From Bacteroidota bacterium (lineage in GTDB: Bacteria > Bacteroidota > Bacteroidia > JABEUT01): a DNA stretch of 49,649 nucleotides. The translations under genes and the position numbers were made by a program. The stretch is taken from assembly GCA_013288205.1 (NCBI GenBank), contig JABDCH010000005.1, positions 1-49,649 of the forward strand, in the 5' to 3' direction. Position 1 is the first letter of the stretch. Every line of letters starts with the position of its first letter. The notes under the pieces are model-generated. The model was not told the DNA's origin and did no database searches. It saw only the letters and a list, made by a program, of their open reading frames with translations. Below, in pieces: positions 9,701-19,461 of this stretch.

Positions 9701-12331
9701 TCAGGCAGCAGATTTATGATCGTCCTGCTTCTTTCTGAATTGCATAAACAGGAATCCTATACAGCCTGCAAAAAGTATGAGAGAACTTGCCAATGAAATT
9801 TTCTCTCCTATGTAATAGTGCGAAGGATGGAATTTGAATTCTATTTTATGATCTCCGGCAGGTATAACCATAGCCCTTAACACATAATCTACTTGTATAT
9901 GATCGGCAGGTTGGCCATCGATATATGCTTGCCAGCCATCCTTGTAATATATCTCCGAGAATACAGCCAACCGCTCAGCAGAAGAATGCGATATGTAATT
10001 AAGGTCGTTCGGCTCATACGAGGTCATCTTAACGAAAGCAGTCGAATCATGTGGTTGATTAACATTTACTTTGTCTACATAATTATCAAACTTCTTATCT
10101 AAAATAGCCATAGTACCCGGAGTGAAATTACTCAAAGCCACCATTTCCGAATCGGCATTAGGAACTGTTCTATAGTTATCCACAAACCAGGCATTGCCCA
10201 AGGCGCCGGGAACAGGAACGGCCACTTGTTGCCCTCCTTTCATCTCTACAATAGCATATTTTGTATTCAGCATATTTAATACGCTCAGGTAAGCGGGTTG
10301 TCCATTAAGGGCCTGGTAAATCCCCCTTAACTCCTTATCAATTTGGTACGAAATTAATTGGTCATAGCGTTTCATTTTGGCCCCGCTATAACCACCTATT
10401 GATTTATGAAAATAGGAAGTAGCTCCATCCTGGAACCACTCGGTAGTGGTATTTATTACCCGATAATCAAGAGAAGTATCTTTCATTATTTCCTGGTCGG
10501 CCTCCGAAGGCTGGAATTGGTCGCTGACAGACCGTTTTCCCTGGAAATTATCATCGTCCAGGTATCGTTTATCCAACGGATATAAATCAGCAAGCATAAA
10601 TACACCCATTACAACGGTAAACCATTTCCAGTCAATTATCTTTTTCATATAGCACCAGGTAAGTAACGCTGCAAGAATGATGAAAATACTACTACGGGCC
10701 GCATCAGCAGTAAATACTTTCGTCCTGGCTTGTATTACATAGGGCATAATCTGCTGTATCGATTCCCTGTATTGTTTTAATTCACCGGCAGGTAATTGCT
10801 TCCCCGCCTCTTGCTGAATGCGCTCCAGTTTTTGATTGGCCTCATCCGTTTTTTGCATGCTGGTGAAGCTAGTGGGCATGATATAAGCAAGTACCGTAAA
10901 CCCTCCTACAATGATGAGTGAACCAAAAAATACATTCTGGCCCGACAGCTCTTTTTTGCCTATTACAGGTATTTTTTCTTCCAGGAATTTTTTGCTTTTA
11001 AAAATCCTATCTATAGCCAGGATTGCCAGCAAAGGAATAGCCAATTCAGCTATTACAAGAATCATAGATACTGACCGGAATTTATTATAGCCGGGGAAAT
11101 ATTGAAAAAATAAATCGGTAAGCGATTGAAAGTTACTACCCCATGATAGCATGACAGATAGTATAGTGCTTAGAAAAACAAACCACTTTAAAGGCCCTTT
11201 GATGATAAAAAGCCCCAGGAAGGCAAAAAAACAAATAATGGCACCCATGTAAATTGGACCGGAAGTGCCCGGCTGATCTCCCCAGTATTTACCGAAACTG
11301 GCAACACTTTCAGCATATTGCGGATCTTGCCCGCTGGTTACCTGCGTTACGGCTGTTTCCCAATTTTTTTGTTCATTCCTGGTTACCGGATCACCACCAC
11401 CCTGGTAATTTGGAATGAGAAATGAAAATGTTTCAGGAACACCATAACTCCATTGCGTGGCATAGCTTACAGTTAATCCCCCGGTTTTGTTTTCACCATT
11501 TAACGTAAGTTCTGATTTTCCGCGGGTAGAAACTTTCCCATAGTCGTATGTCAACCATAAATTAGTAATATCTGTACCGACTGCTAAAAATGCAGCTATT
11601 CCGAGAATAACAACTGTTTTAAAATAATCGGGAAGCAACTTATCTTTTATGGCTTTAAAAAACTCAAGAGCCCCGTATATTACTACCATCATCAGGAGGT
11701 AATAGGTTATTTGAGGGTGATCGGAATATAGTTCCAGCGCTAATGAAAGGCCAGTAAGGATAGCTCCCTGTATGCGTTTTTCTTTTTTAAATGCAAGGAT
11801 AACACCCGCAAGTACAGGTGCCATAAAGGCAATGGCATTGGCTTTAGAATTATGTCCTACTGCCAATATGATAAAAAAGTACGACGAAAAGCCATACGCC
11901 AGTGAGCCGACAATAGAAATCCATTCATTTACTTCCAATACACGGAGTAAAATATAAAACCCGATACAGAATAGGAAAAATTCACTGCATGGAAAAGGTA
12001 TCCATTTTAATAAGATGGCAAAAAGATATTGAACAAGATTAGAAGGATAGCTAACCGATATGGGATAGGCCGGCATACCGCCGAACATAGAGTTGGTCCA
12101 AAGTGGTTCGGTATGATATTTAGCACGAAACGTTTGCATTTCATGCACGGCCCCTTGAAATTGCGTAATATCACTTTGTGAAAGTACCATTCCCTTTAAA
12201 GCCGGCAGGAAATAAATAATACCGACCAGGGCAAAAACTACAATCGCTATTATGGTTGGAAGTATCTTACTCCATAAACTTGGGGGAGATACAACTTTCT
12301 TGTATGATGATGACTTAGTGGTGCTATTCAT
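9701..12331 (-). CDS. YfhO family membrane protein
   Basis: 876 aa, many TM helices, LWTNSMFGGMPAYPIS, NKFRSVSMILVIAELAIPLLA, and C-terminal YKDGWQAYIDGQPADHIQVDYVLRAMVIPAGDHKIEFKFHP. Confidence 0.9.
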   Translation of the reverse strand: MNSTTKSSSYKKVVSPPSLWSKILPTIIAIVVFALVGIIYFLPALKGMVLSQSDITQFQGAVHEMQTFRAKYHTEPLWTNSMFGGMPAYPISVSYPSNLVQYLFAILLKWIPFPCSEFFLFCIGFYILLRVLEVNEWISIVGSLAYGFSSYFFIILAVGHNSKANAIAFMAPVLAGVILAFKKEKRIQGAILTGLSLALELYSDHPQITYYLLMMVVIYGALEFFKAIKDKLLPDYFKTVVILGIAAFLAVGTDITNLWLTYDYGKVSTRGKSELTLNGENKTGGLTVSYATQWSYGVPETFSFLIPNYQGGGDPVTRNEQKNWETAVTQVTSGQDPQYAESVASFGKYWGDQPGTSGPIYMGAIICFFAFLGLFIIKGPLKWFVFLSTILSVMLSWGSNFQSLTDLFFQYFPGYNKFRSVSMILVIAELAIPLLAILAIDRIFKSKKFLEEKIPVIGKKELSGQNVFFGSLIIVGGFTVLAYIMPTSFTSMQKTDEANQKLERIQQEAGKQLPAGELKQYRESIQQIMPYVIQARTKVFTADAARSSIFIILAALLTWCYMKKIIDWKWFTVVMGVFMLADLYPLDKRYLDDDNFQGKRSVSDQFQPSEADQEIMKDTSLDYRVINTTTEWFQDGATSYFHKSIGGYSGAKMKRYDQLISYQIDKELRGIYQALNGQPAYLSVLNMLNTKYAIVEMKGGQQVAVPVPGALGNAWFVDNYRTVPNADSEMVALSNFTPGTMAILDKKFDNYVDKVNVNQPHDSTAFVKMTSYEPNDLNYISHSSAERLAVFSEIYYKDGWQAYIDGQPADHIQVDYVLRAMVIPAGDHKIEFKFHPSHYYIGEKISLASSLILFAGCIGFLFMQFRKKQDDHKSAA

Positions 12332-12348
12332 AGAATTGTTTAAAAAAG

Positions 12349-12356
12349 CAAAGATA
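12349..12356 (-). promoter_or_regulatory. Candidate -7 element (TATCTTTG) for the yfhO-like gene
   Basis: Reverse complement of CAAAGATA matches TAnnTTTG, 18 nt upstream of the start codon. Confidence 0.45.
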
Positions 12357-12421
12357 GAATTCTTTTATTTCCAGTATTGCACACCTCTCCCACCCCCTTT
12401 CGTCCGATTCTTATATTTTAA

Positions 12422-13936
12422 CTATACATTCTCCTTGGGAGGAGGAATTTCATCTAAATGGGATGTATGGAGTTTGCTATGCGTACGGCTATAGAGGAAA
12501 TAAATAAATAACCCGGCTATCATCCAGCCAAAAGCTGTTAAAAGTGTACTTGCACCCAACGATGCAACCATAGCTCCGCATACTATTATTCCAAGGATGG
12601 GGAATACCGGGACAAATGGTGTTCTGAAAGGACGTGGACGGTCCGGGTCTTTCTTACGCAGAATAATAATCCCTAAGCAAACCAGTACAAATGCGAGCAA
12701 TGTACCAATGGAAGTTAAATCGCCCGCTACGCTTTCAGGAACAAATGCAGCGAATATCCCTACGAATAGGAACAGGATAATATTTGATTTGTAAGGGGTG
12801 CGGAATTTAGGATGCAGGTCTGAGAATGTTTTGGGCAGCAATCCGTCATTCGACATGGAATAAAACACCCTTGATTGCCCGAGTAACATGACCAAAATAA
12901 CGGATGAAAACCCGCCAAGTATAGCAATGGTTATCAAAGGTGAAAGCCAATGGAAGCCACTCATATAAGTTTCAATAGCGTAAGAAATAGAAGCCTCCTT
13001 GCCCGCTTTTACAAAATCGGTATAGGGGGCAACTCCAGTAAGAACATATGAAAACAAAATATAAAGCACAGTACATATTGCCAGCGAACCAAGAATGCCA
13101 ATAGGCATATCCCGCTTAGGGTTTTTAGTTTCCTGGGCCGCGGTAGATACCGCATCAAAGCCTATGAATGCAAAAAACACAACGGCAGCGCCTCTCAGCA
13201 CCCCAAGCCATCCGTGGTTTTCTGCAGGAGAGTAATCATATAATACCTTCCCTTTTGCATCAAGTATTGGTGGGGCATTGGCAGGAATAAGAAGTGAAGC
13301 ATGATTAGCAGCTTGCATAAAATGCCAGCCAATAGCTACGAATACTAAAACTATGCTGACTTTTACAAATACTATAACAGCATTCACCTTTGCACTTTCT
13401 GATGTGCCTTTAATGAGTAAAAGCGATAATATAAGGAGTATTAACAGAGCTGGCAAATTCATAATTCCATGTACTCCATCAGTGGATGTTTGAAAAGGTG
13501 AATGACACCACTGATAAGGTATTACTTCGTTGAGTAATTTATTAAGGTATTCACTCCATGCAATAGATACGGTGGCAGCGCCCAAGGCATATTCCAATAC
13601 CAATGCCCACCCGATAATCCATGCTACCAATTCGCCCATAGTAGTGTATGCGTACGTATATGCACTGCCTGCAATCGGAATCATAGATGCAAACTCGGCA
13701 TAGCATAAACCTGCAAACAAGCAACCTACTGCAGCAATAATGAAGGAAAGCGTAACAGCATTTCCGGCATGTTCACCGGCGGCAGCGGCGGTACGCACAA
13801 ATAAGCCGGCCCCTATAATAGCGCCAATACCCAACGCCACAAGCGAAGGGGCTGATAATGTCTTTTTTAATCCGTGTTCCGAATTATCGGCATCGGCCAA
13901 TAATTTAGTGATAGATTTTTTTCTCCAAAGCGACAT
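12422..13936 (-). CDS. APC family amino acid permease
   Basis: LSAPSLVALGIGAIIGAGLFVRTA, GFDAVSTAAQETKNPKRDMPIGI; 12 or more predicted TM. Start placed at ATG 13936 (MSLWRKKSI) rather than the track start at 13975. Confidence 0.93.
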   Translation of the reverse strand: MSLWRKKSITKLLADADNSEHGLKKTLSAPSLVALGIGAIIGAGLFVRTAAAAGEHAGNAVTLSFIIAAVGCLFAGLCYAEFASMIPIAGSAYTYAYTTMGELVAWIIGWALVLEYALGAATVSIAWSEYLNKLLNEVIPYQWCHSPFQTSTDGVHGIMNLPALLILLILSLLLIKGTSESAKVNAVIVFVKVSIVLVFVAIGWHFMQAANHASLLIPANAPPILDAKGKVLYDYSPAENHGWLGVLRGAAVVFFAFIGFDAVSTAAQETKNPKRDMPIGILGSLAICTVLYILFSYVLTGVAPYTDFVKAGKEASISYAIETYMSGFHWLSPLITIAILGGFSSVILVMLLGQSRVFYSMSNDGLLPKTFSDLHPKFRTPYKSNIILFLFVGIFAAFVPESVAGDLTSIGTLLAFVLVCLGIIILRKKDPDRPRPFRTPFVPVFPILGIIVCGAMVASLGASTLLTAFGWMIAGLFIYFLYSRTHSKLHTSHLDEIPPPKENV

Positions 13937-13963
13937 ATTAGTAGAGTTTATAAAGTTAAAAGA

Positions 13964-13971
13964 CAAAAGTA
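13964..13971 (-). promoter_or_regulatory. Candidate -7 element (TACTTTTG) for the APC permease
   Basis: Reverse complement of CAAAAGTA matches TAnnTTTG; consistent with ATG at 13936. Confidence 0.4.
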
Positions 13972-14038
13972 ACATTAAAATAATACGAAGCTAAAAACCC
14001 AAAAAGGTCCAATATTTTTCACTCTTATTATTCCATCG

Positions 14039-14066
14039 TTTGCATTTCCAAAAAAGAATAACTTTG
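14039..14066 (+). promoter_or_regulatory. Candidate promoter of the nuoG-N operon (TTTG-N16-TAACTTTG)
   Basis: TTTG at 14039-14042 and TAACTTTG at 14059-14066, close to the Bacteroidota promoter consensus, upstream of the nuoG ATG. Confidence 0.6.
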
Positions 14067-14118
14067 CGCCACTTTAATGTGAAGTGTGCTGTTGCTCTAC
14101 TTCATATCAAAATAAGAT

Positions 14119-15105
14119 ATGCCAAAAGTAACGATAGACGGTATAGAGATAGAGGTGCCTGATGGCACAACCATTCTGAACGCAGCCCGCATGATAGGCG
14201 GGAAGATTGTGCCCCCGGCCATGTGCTATTATTCCAAGCTTAAAACCACAGGCGGTTATTGCCGTACCTGTTTGGTAAAAGTGGTTCAGGGTTCTGCGAA
14301 AGATCCCCGCCCTATGCCTAAACTGATGGTTTCATGCTCCACTACAGTTCAGGATGGTATGGTAGTTCAGAATATTACCTCGCCTGAAGTAATGGAAGCC
14401 CGCAGGGGAGTGGTAGAATTCCTGCTTATTAATCACCCGCTCGATTGCCCTATCTGCGACCAGGCAGGAGAATGCAAATTGCAGGATTTAGGCTATGAGC
14501 ACGGCCTGCAAAAAACAAGATACGAGTTTCCACGGAGGACATTTGAAAAAGAAGATATAGGCGACAAAATCAAGTTGCACATGACCCGTTGCATACTATG
14601 TTATCGTTGTGTAAAGGTTGCTGAACAGCTCACACCCAAAAGAGTGCATGGTGTTATGAACCGGGGCGATGTGGCTGAAATAAGCACCTATATAAAGAAT
14701 AGCATTGATAATGATTTCTCCGGGAATATGATAGACGTATGTCCTGTAGGAGCACTGACAGATAAGACCTTCCGGTTTCAAAGCCGCGTGTGGTATGTAA
14801 AACCAATGGATGCCCACCGCGATTGCAAAAAATGTTCCGGCAAAGTGGTAGTGTGGATGAAAGACGAAGAAATATTGAGGGTAACAGCCCGCATGGATAA
14901 AAATAATGAGGTAGAGGAGTTTATATGCAACGAATGCCGTTTCGAGAAAAAGGATCCGGCTGACTGGGTTATTGAAAAACCTACCCACATTGACCGTCAT
15001 TCGGTAATTGCACAAAATCATTACGAAGATGAAAAACAGCTTCAGTTGGGCAAGTTTACCGATCCTAAAATGATACCTAAAGCAGAACCAAAACTCAAAA
15101 AGTAA
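14119..15105 (+). CDS. nuoG: NADH-quinone oxidoreductase subunit G, short form
   Basis: 2Fe-2S N-terminal domain (CYYSKLKTTGGYCRTC), HPLDCPICDQAGECKLQDLG, CILCYRCVKV, CPVGALTDK; 328 aa, no molybdopterin domain. Confidence 0.92.
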   Translation: MPKVTIDGIEIEVPDGTTILNAARMIGGKIVPPAMCYYSKLKTTGGYCRTCLVKVVQGSAKDPRPMPKLMVSCSTTVQDGMVVQNITSPEVMEARRGVVEFLLINHPLDCPICDQAGECKLQDLGYEHGLQKTRYEFPRRTFEKEDIGDKIKLHMTRCILCYRCVKVAEQLTPKRVHGVMNRGDVAEISTYIKNSIDNDFSGNMIDVCPVGALTDKTFRFQSRVWYVKPMDAHRDCKKCSGKVVVWMKDEEILRVTARMDKNNEVEEFICNECRFEKKDPADWVIEKPTHIDRHSVIAQNHYEDEKQLQLGKFTDPKMIPKAEPKLKK

Positions 15106-15114
15106 TTTTGCAGC

Positions 15115-16146
15115 ATGGGTATTTCATTGTTCATATTATATAAGGTAATTTTAGTAGTAGCAGTATTTGCCATATCGCTAGTTATTGCCATGTATTCCAC
15201 CTATGCAGAGCGCAAAGTAGCTGCCTTTATGCAAGATAGGCTTGGCCCTAACCGGGCCGGACCTTTTGGCATTCTGCAACCGCTTGCCGATGGTGTAAAA
15301 ATGTTCATGAAAGAAGAAATTATCCCACAAGTATCTAATAAGTTTTTGTTTATTCTTGGTCCGAGCATTGCTATGTTTACTTCTTGCATAACCGGAGCTG
15401 TTATTCCATGGGGTACCTCTTTGCACATTGCAGGGCATGACTTTACCTTACAGGTTACGGATATTAATATTGGTATTTTATATGTAATGGCCATAACTTC
15501 TATTGGTGTATACGGTATCATGATTGGCGGTTGGGCTTCCAATAACAAATATTCCTTATTGGGCGCCTTACGGGCATCCTCCCAAATGATTAGTTACGAG
15601 GTTGCTATGGGGCTTGCCATTATTGCCTTGGTAATGACAACTGGAACCCTTAGCCTGAGAGATATTGCAGCACAACAAACAGGCTGGCATTGGAACCTTT
15701 TTTATCAGCCCCTTGGGTTCATTATTTTCCTTATTTGCGCTTTTGCCGAAACCAACCGTACCCCCTTCGATTTACCTGAAAGTGATTCGGAACTGATTGG
15801 CGGATATCATACCGAATACAGCAGTATGAAGTTGGGCTTCTATCTTTTTGCTGAATACATTAATATGTTTATTTCATCAGCTATTATATCTACCCTTTAT
15901 TTTGGAGGATACAATATGCCATTTATAGGCAGACTGGGGCTATCGCATAACCTCGAAGCTATTTTAGGTATCGTATTCCTCTTTGCAAAAATCTTTTTCT
16001 TCATCTTTTTCTTTATGTGGGTACGCTGGACGGTACCTCGTTTTCGTTTCGACCAATTGATGAATTTAGGCTGGAAAATACTCATACCTTTGTCCATATT
16101 TAATGTCGCTATCACCGGATTTATTATATTAATGTTTCACAGATAA
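15115..16146 (+). CDS. nuoH: NADH-quinone oxidoreductase subunit H
   Basis: AERKVAAFMQDRLGPNRAGPFGILQPLADGVKMFMKE; ETNRTPFDLPESDSELIGGYHTEYSSMKLG. Confidence 0.98.
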   Translation: MGISLFILYKVILVVAVFAISLVIAMYSTYAERKVAAFMQDRLGPNRAGPFGILQPLADGVKMFMKEEIIPQVSNKFLFILGPSIAMFTSCITGAVIPWGTSLHIAGHDFTLQVTDINIGILYVMAITSIGVYGIMIGGWASNNKYSLLGALRASSQMISYEVAMGLAIIALVMTTGTLSLRDIAAQQTGWHWNLFYQPLGFIIFLICAFAETNRTPFDLPESDSELIGGYHTEYSSMKLGFYLFAEYINMFISSAIISTLYFGGYNMPFIGRLGLSHNLEAILGIVFLFAKIFFFIFFFMWVRWTVPRFRFDQLMNLGWKILIPLSIFNVAITGFIILMFHR

Positions 16147-16151
16147 ACCTC

Positions 16152-16745
16152 ATGCAAGCACTCACTACCAGAAGTAAAGTAGCTTCCAACAAAAAGATGA
16201 CTTTTGTTGAGAAACTTTATATTCCTGCTATTTTGGGTGGACTGCGGATTACATTGAACCACTTCTTCAAAAAGAAAGTTACTATACAATATCCTGAACA
16301 AAAGCGTGAATTTGCTCCCGTTTTCCGTGGGCAACATGTATTGAAACGCGATGAAAATGGTGCTGAACGCTGCACCGCTTGCGGACTTTGTGCGGTAGCA
16401 TGTCCTGCGGAAGCTATTACCATGACAGCAGCCGAAAGAAAACCGGGAGAAGAAAGTTTATACAGGGAAGAAAAATATGCGTCTGTTTATGAAATAAATA
16501 TGCTGCGTTGCATCTTTTGCGGATTATGCGAAGAAGCCTGCCCTAAAGAAGCCATTTTCCTGACCGACCGGATAGTAGATACTGAGTATGTTCGCCAAAA
16601 TCTTGTTTTTGGAAAAGATAAGCTGGTTGAACCAATCAATAACAGGATAGATGTTTCAGTGCGAGAAACTAAAGAAACAAGAGAGTTTAAAACTCACCCC
16701 GGATACGCCCACAATAAACTTTATACCAAACCATCAAAGGCATGA
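16152..16745 (+). CDS. nuoI: NADH-quinone oxidoreductase subunit I
   Basis: Two 4Fe-4S motifs: CTACGLCAVACP and CIFCGLCEEACP. Confidence 0.97.
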   Translation: MQALTTRSKVASNKKMTFVEKLYIPAILGGLRITLNHFFKKKVTIQYPEQKREFAPVFRGQHVLKRDENGAERCTACGLCAVACPAEAITMTAAERKPGEESLYREEKYASVYEINMLRCIFCGLCEEACPKEAIFLTDRIVDTEYVRQNLVFGKDKLVEPINNRIDVSVRETKETREFKTHPGYAHNKLYTKPSKA

Positions 16746-17236
16746 CAGTTTATTTATTCGCTATTCTGGGCTTTTTTGCTATTTTATCTGCGCTGATGGT
16801 GGTGCTTACTAAAAATCCCATTCATAGTATTTTATATTTGGTTCTTACCTTTTTCGCGATAGCAGGCGAATACGTTTTGCTAAATGCTCAATTCCTGGCT
16901 ATTGTAAATATCATTGTATATGCCGGAGCCATTATGGTGTTGTTCCTGTTTGTGGTAATGTTGCTTAACCTGAACGAGGAAACTGAACCCCACAAAAGCG
17001 TATTACGAAAGCTGATTGCCGTAATTGCAGCGGGATTATTGCTTGTGGTGCTGGTTGGTTCTTTGAAAGGCGCCGATAATATGTCCATCAAACCCTTCAG
17101 TCAAAATACAGGATTAATAGAAAACCTGGGTAAAGTATTATTTAACGACTTTTTATTGCCCTTTGAAGTGTCTGCCGTATTATTTTTGGCAGCGATGGTG
17201 GGCGCAGTAATGTTAGGTAAAAAAGATATTAAATGA
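16742..17236 (+). CDS. nuoJ: NADH-quinone oxidoreductase subunit J
   Basis: [53 protein letters not shown]. Confidence 0.97.
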   Translation: MTVYLFAILGFFAILSALMVVLTKNPIHSILYLVLTFFAIAGEYVLLNAQFLAIVNIIVYAGAIMVLFLFVVMLLNLNEETEPHKSVLRKLIAVIAAGLLLVVLVGSLKGADNMSIKPFSQNTGLIENLGKVLFNDFLLPFEVSAVLFLAAMVGAVMLGKKDIK

Positions 17237-17556
17237 TGAATCAAGCTATCCATACTATTCCATTAGACTGGTATACCCTGCTAAGCAGTATTTTATTCTG
17301 CATTGGTGTAATGGGAGTACTGTTTCGCCGGAATGCCATAATCATATTCATGTCTATCGAACTTATGCTGAATGCAGTAAATCTGTTGCTGGTAGCTTTT
17401 TCAGCTTACCACAACGATGCCGCAGGGCAGGTATTTGTGTTTTTCACTATGGCTGTTGCTGCCGCAGAAATTGCAGTGGGGCTTGCCATATTGGTAGTGG
17501 TATATAGAAATACCAAGTCGACAGATATTGATGTACTTAACAGGCTTAAAGGATAG
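17233..17556 (+). CDS. nuoK: NADH-quinone oxidoreductase subunit K
   Basis: [29 protein letters not shown]...[17 protein letters not shown]. Confidence 0.97.
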   Translation: MMNQAIHTIPLDWYTLLSSILFCIGVMGVLFRRNAIIIFMSIELMLNAVNLLLVAFSAYHNDAAGQVFVFFTMAVAAAEIAVGLAILVVVYRNTKSTDIDVLNRLKG

Positions 17557-17565
17557 AGAAAGGAT

Positions 17566-19458
17566 ATGATGCAGTTAGCCGCTTTAATTCCATTTTTTCC
17601 ACTTGCGGGATTCATCATCATTGGCCTGCTGAATAAAAGGATGCCTAAAAATATGGCCGCCATGTTTGCATGCGCCATGTTGCTTATATCATTTGGGTTA
17701 TCAGTATCGGTGTTTATGAATATTTCGGGGCATGCCACCGAAATCCAACTCTTTTCCTGGATAAATGCAGGCACGTTCTCCGCTTCTTTCAACTTTTTGC
17801 TCGACCCGCTTTCATCCATCTTCTTATTAATCATAACCGGGGTAGGTTTCCTCATACATATATATTCTATAGGGTATATGCATGATGATGAAAAACACAA
17901 TATCTTTTTCGCCTATTTAAATCTGTTTATATTCTTTATGTTAGTGCTTGTGTTAGGCTCCAGCTATCTGCTCATGTTCGTAGGTTGGGAAGGTGTAGGA
18001 TTATCCTCATACCTGCTTATCGGCTTCTGGTTCAAAAACAACTCCTATAACAATGCGGCTAAAAAGGCTTTCATAATGAACCGCATCGGCGACCTTGGCT
18101 TTTTATTGGGAATCATTTTACTATTTATCACCTTCGGAAGTTCTGATTATGCCACCATCTTCCCAAAAGCACAGGGCTTCATGACCGGCGATAGCATGAT
18201 TACTACTATCACCTTATTGTTATTTGTCGGCGCCATAGGTAAGAGCGCTCAAATACCCTTGTACACCTGGTTGCCCGATGCAATGGCCGGCCCTACACCT
18301 GTATCGGCGCTTATACACGCAGCCACTATGGTTACAGCAGGTATATACATGGTTGCCCGTTCGGGAATTTTATATGCCTTGGCGCCTGTATCGATGTATG
18401 TGGTAGCATTGATAGGGGTTGTAACGGCTGTATTTGCAGCCACCATAGCTCTCACTCAAAATGATATTAAAAAAGTATTGGCCTATTCTACAGTCAGCCA
18501 ATTAGGTTATATGTTTTTAGGATTGGGCGTTGGAGCCTTCTCCGCTTCTGTATTCCATGTGATGACACACGCATTCTTCAAAGCACTGCTTTTCCTGGGT
18601 GCGGGTAGCGTTATCCACGGATTAGGGGGAGAACAAGACATCCGCAACATGGGCGGATTACGGAAAAAACTGCCTATAACATTCATTACCTTTTTGCTGG
18701 CAACACTTGCTATTTCAGGTATACCGCCTTTCTCAGGTTTCTTCTCTAAAGATGAAATACTGGCACATGCATTTGCATCCAACAAAATTTTCTGGGTATT
18801 GGGCGTAATTGGCTCCATGATGACGGCCTTTTATATGTTCCGCTTGTTATTCCTTACCTTTTATGGAACGTATCGCGGTGATGAACATAAAGTACATCCA
18901 CACGAATCGCCTAGTTCAATGACTGTACCGTTAATTATACTGGCCATACTTTCTACCATTGGTGGATTTGTAGGAGTGCCTGAATCATTAGGTGGAACAT
19001 CGCAAATCAGTAAATTCCTTGACCCGGTATTTCAACCGGCACAAGCGAAAATGATGATGATAGAAAATTCATCGTCCATTTCTGAAATAGCATTGATGGG
19101 TATAACGGTTGCCGTTGTGTTGGCTTCTATTCTGCTGGCATGGTATTTTTATGTTTCCCGCAAACGGGTTCCCTCACCCGAAGGAACAAAACTTCCTGTG
19201 CTTACCAATCTCTCTTATCACAAATACTATGTAGATGAAATTTATAATGCACTCATCACAAAACCGCTCGATGCCATTTCCCTATTCCTTAAAAACATCG
19301 TGGACAATAAATTGATTGACGGCATTGTAAATGCCACCGGAAAACTTACCGAATGGCTTAGCGGTTTAATGCGTTTTGTGCAAACCGGCAATGTAGATTT
19401 CTATTTGCTGGCTATGGTTATTGGTATGGCCTGTATAATCTTTTTTAAGCTAATGTAA
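17566..19458 (+). CDS. nuoL: NADH-quinone oxidoreductase subunit L
   Basis: LFVGWEGVGLSSYLLIGFW, AQIPLYTWLPDAMAGPTPVSALIHAATMVTAGIYM. Confidence 0.98.
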   Translation: MMQLAALIPFFPLAGFIIIGLLNKRMPKNMAAMFACAMLLISFGLSVSVFMNISGHATEIQLFSWINAGTFSASFNFLLDPLSSIFLLIITGVGFLIHIYSIGYMHDDEKHNIFFAYLNLFIFFMLVLVLGSSYLLMFVGWEGVGLSSYLLIGFWFKNNSYNNAAKKAFIMNRIGDLGFLLGIILLFITFGSSDYATIFPKAQGFMTGDSMITTITLLLFVGAIGKSAQIPLYTWLPDAMAGPTPVSALIHAATMVTAGIYMVARSGILYALAPVSMYVVALIGVVTAVFAATIALTQNDIKKVLAYSTVSQLGYMFLGLGVGAFSASVFHVMTHAFFKALLFLGAGSVIHGLGGEQDIRNMGGLRKKLPITFITFLLATLAISGIPPFSGFFSKDEILAHAFASNKIFWVLGVIGSMMTAFYMFRLLFLTFYGTYRGDEHKVHPHESPSSMTVPLIILAILSTIGGFVGVPESLGGTSQISKFLDPVFQPAQAKMMMIENSSSISEIALMGITVAVVLASILLAWYFYVSRKRVPSPEGTKLPVLTNLSYHKYYVDEIYNALITKPLDAISLFLKNIVDNKLIDGIVNATGKLTEWLSGLMRFVQTGNVDFYLLAMVIGMACIIFFKLM

Positions 19459-19461
19459 AGT

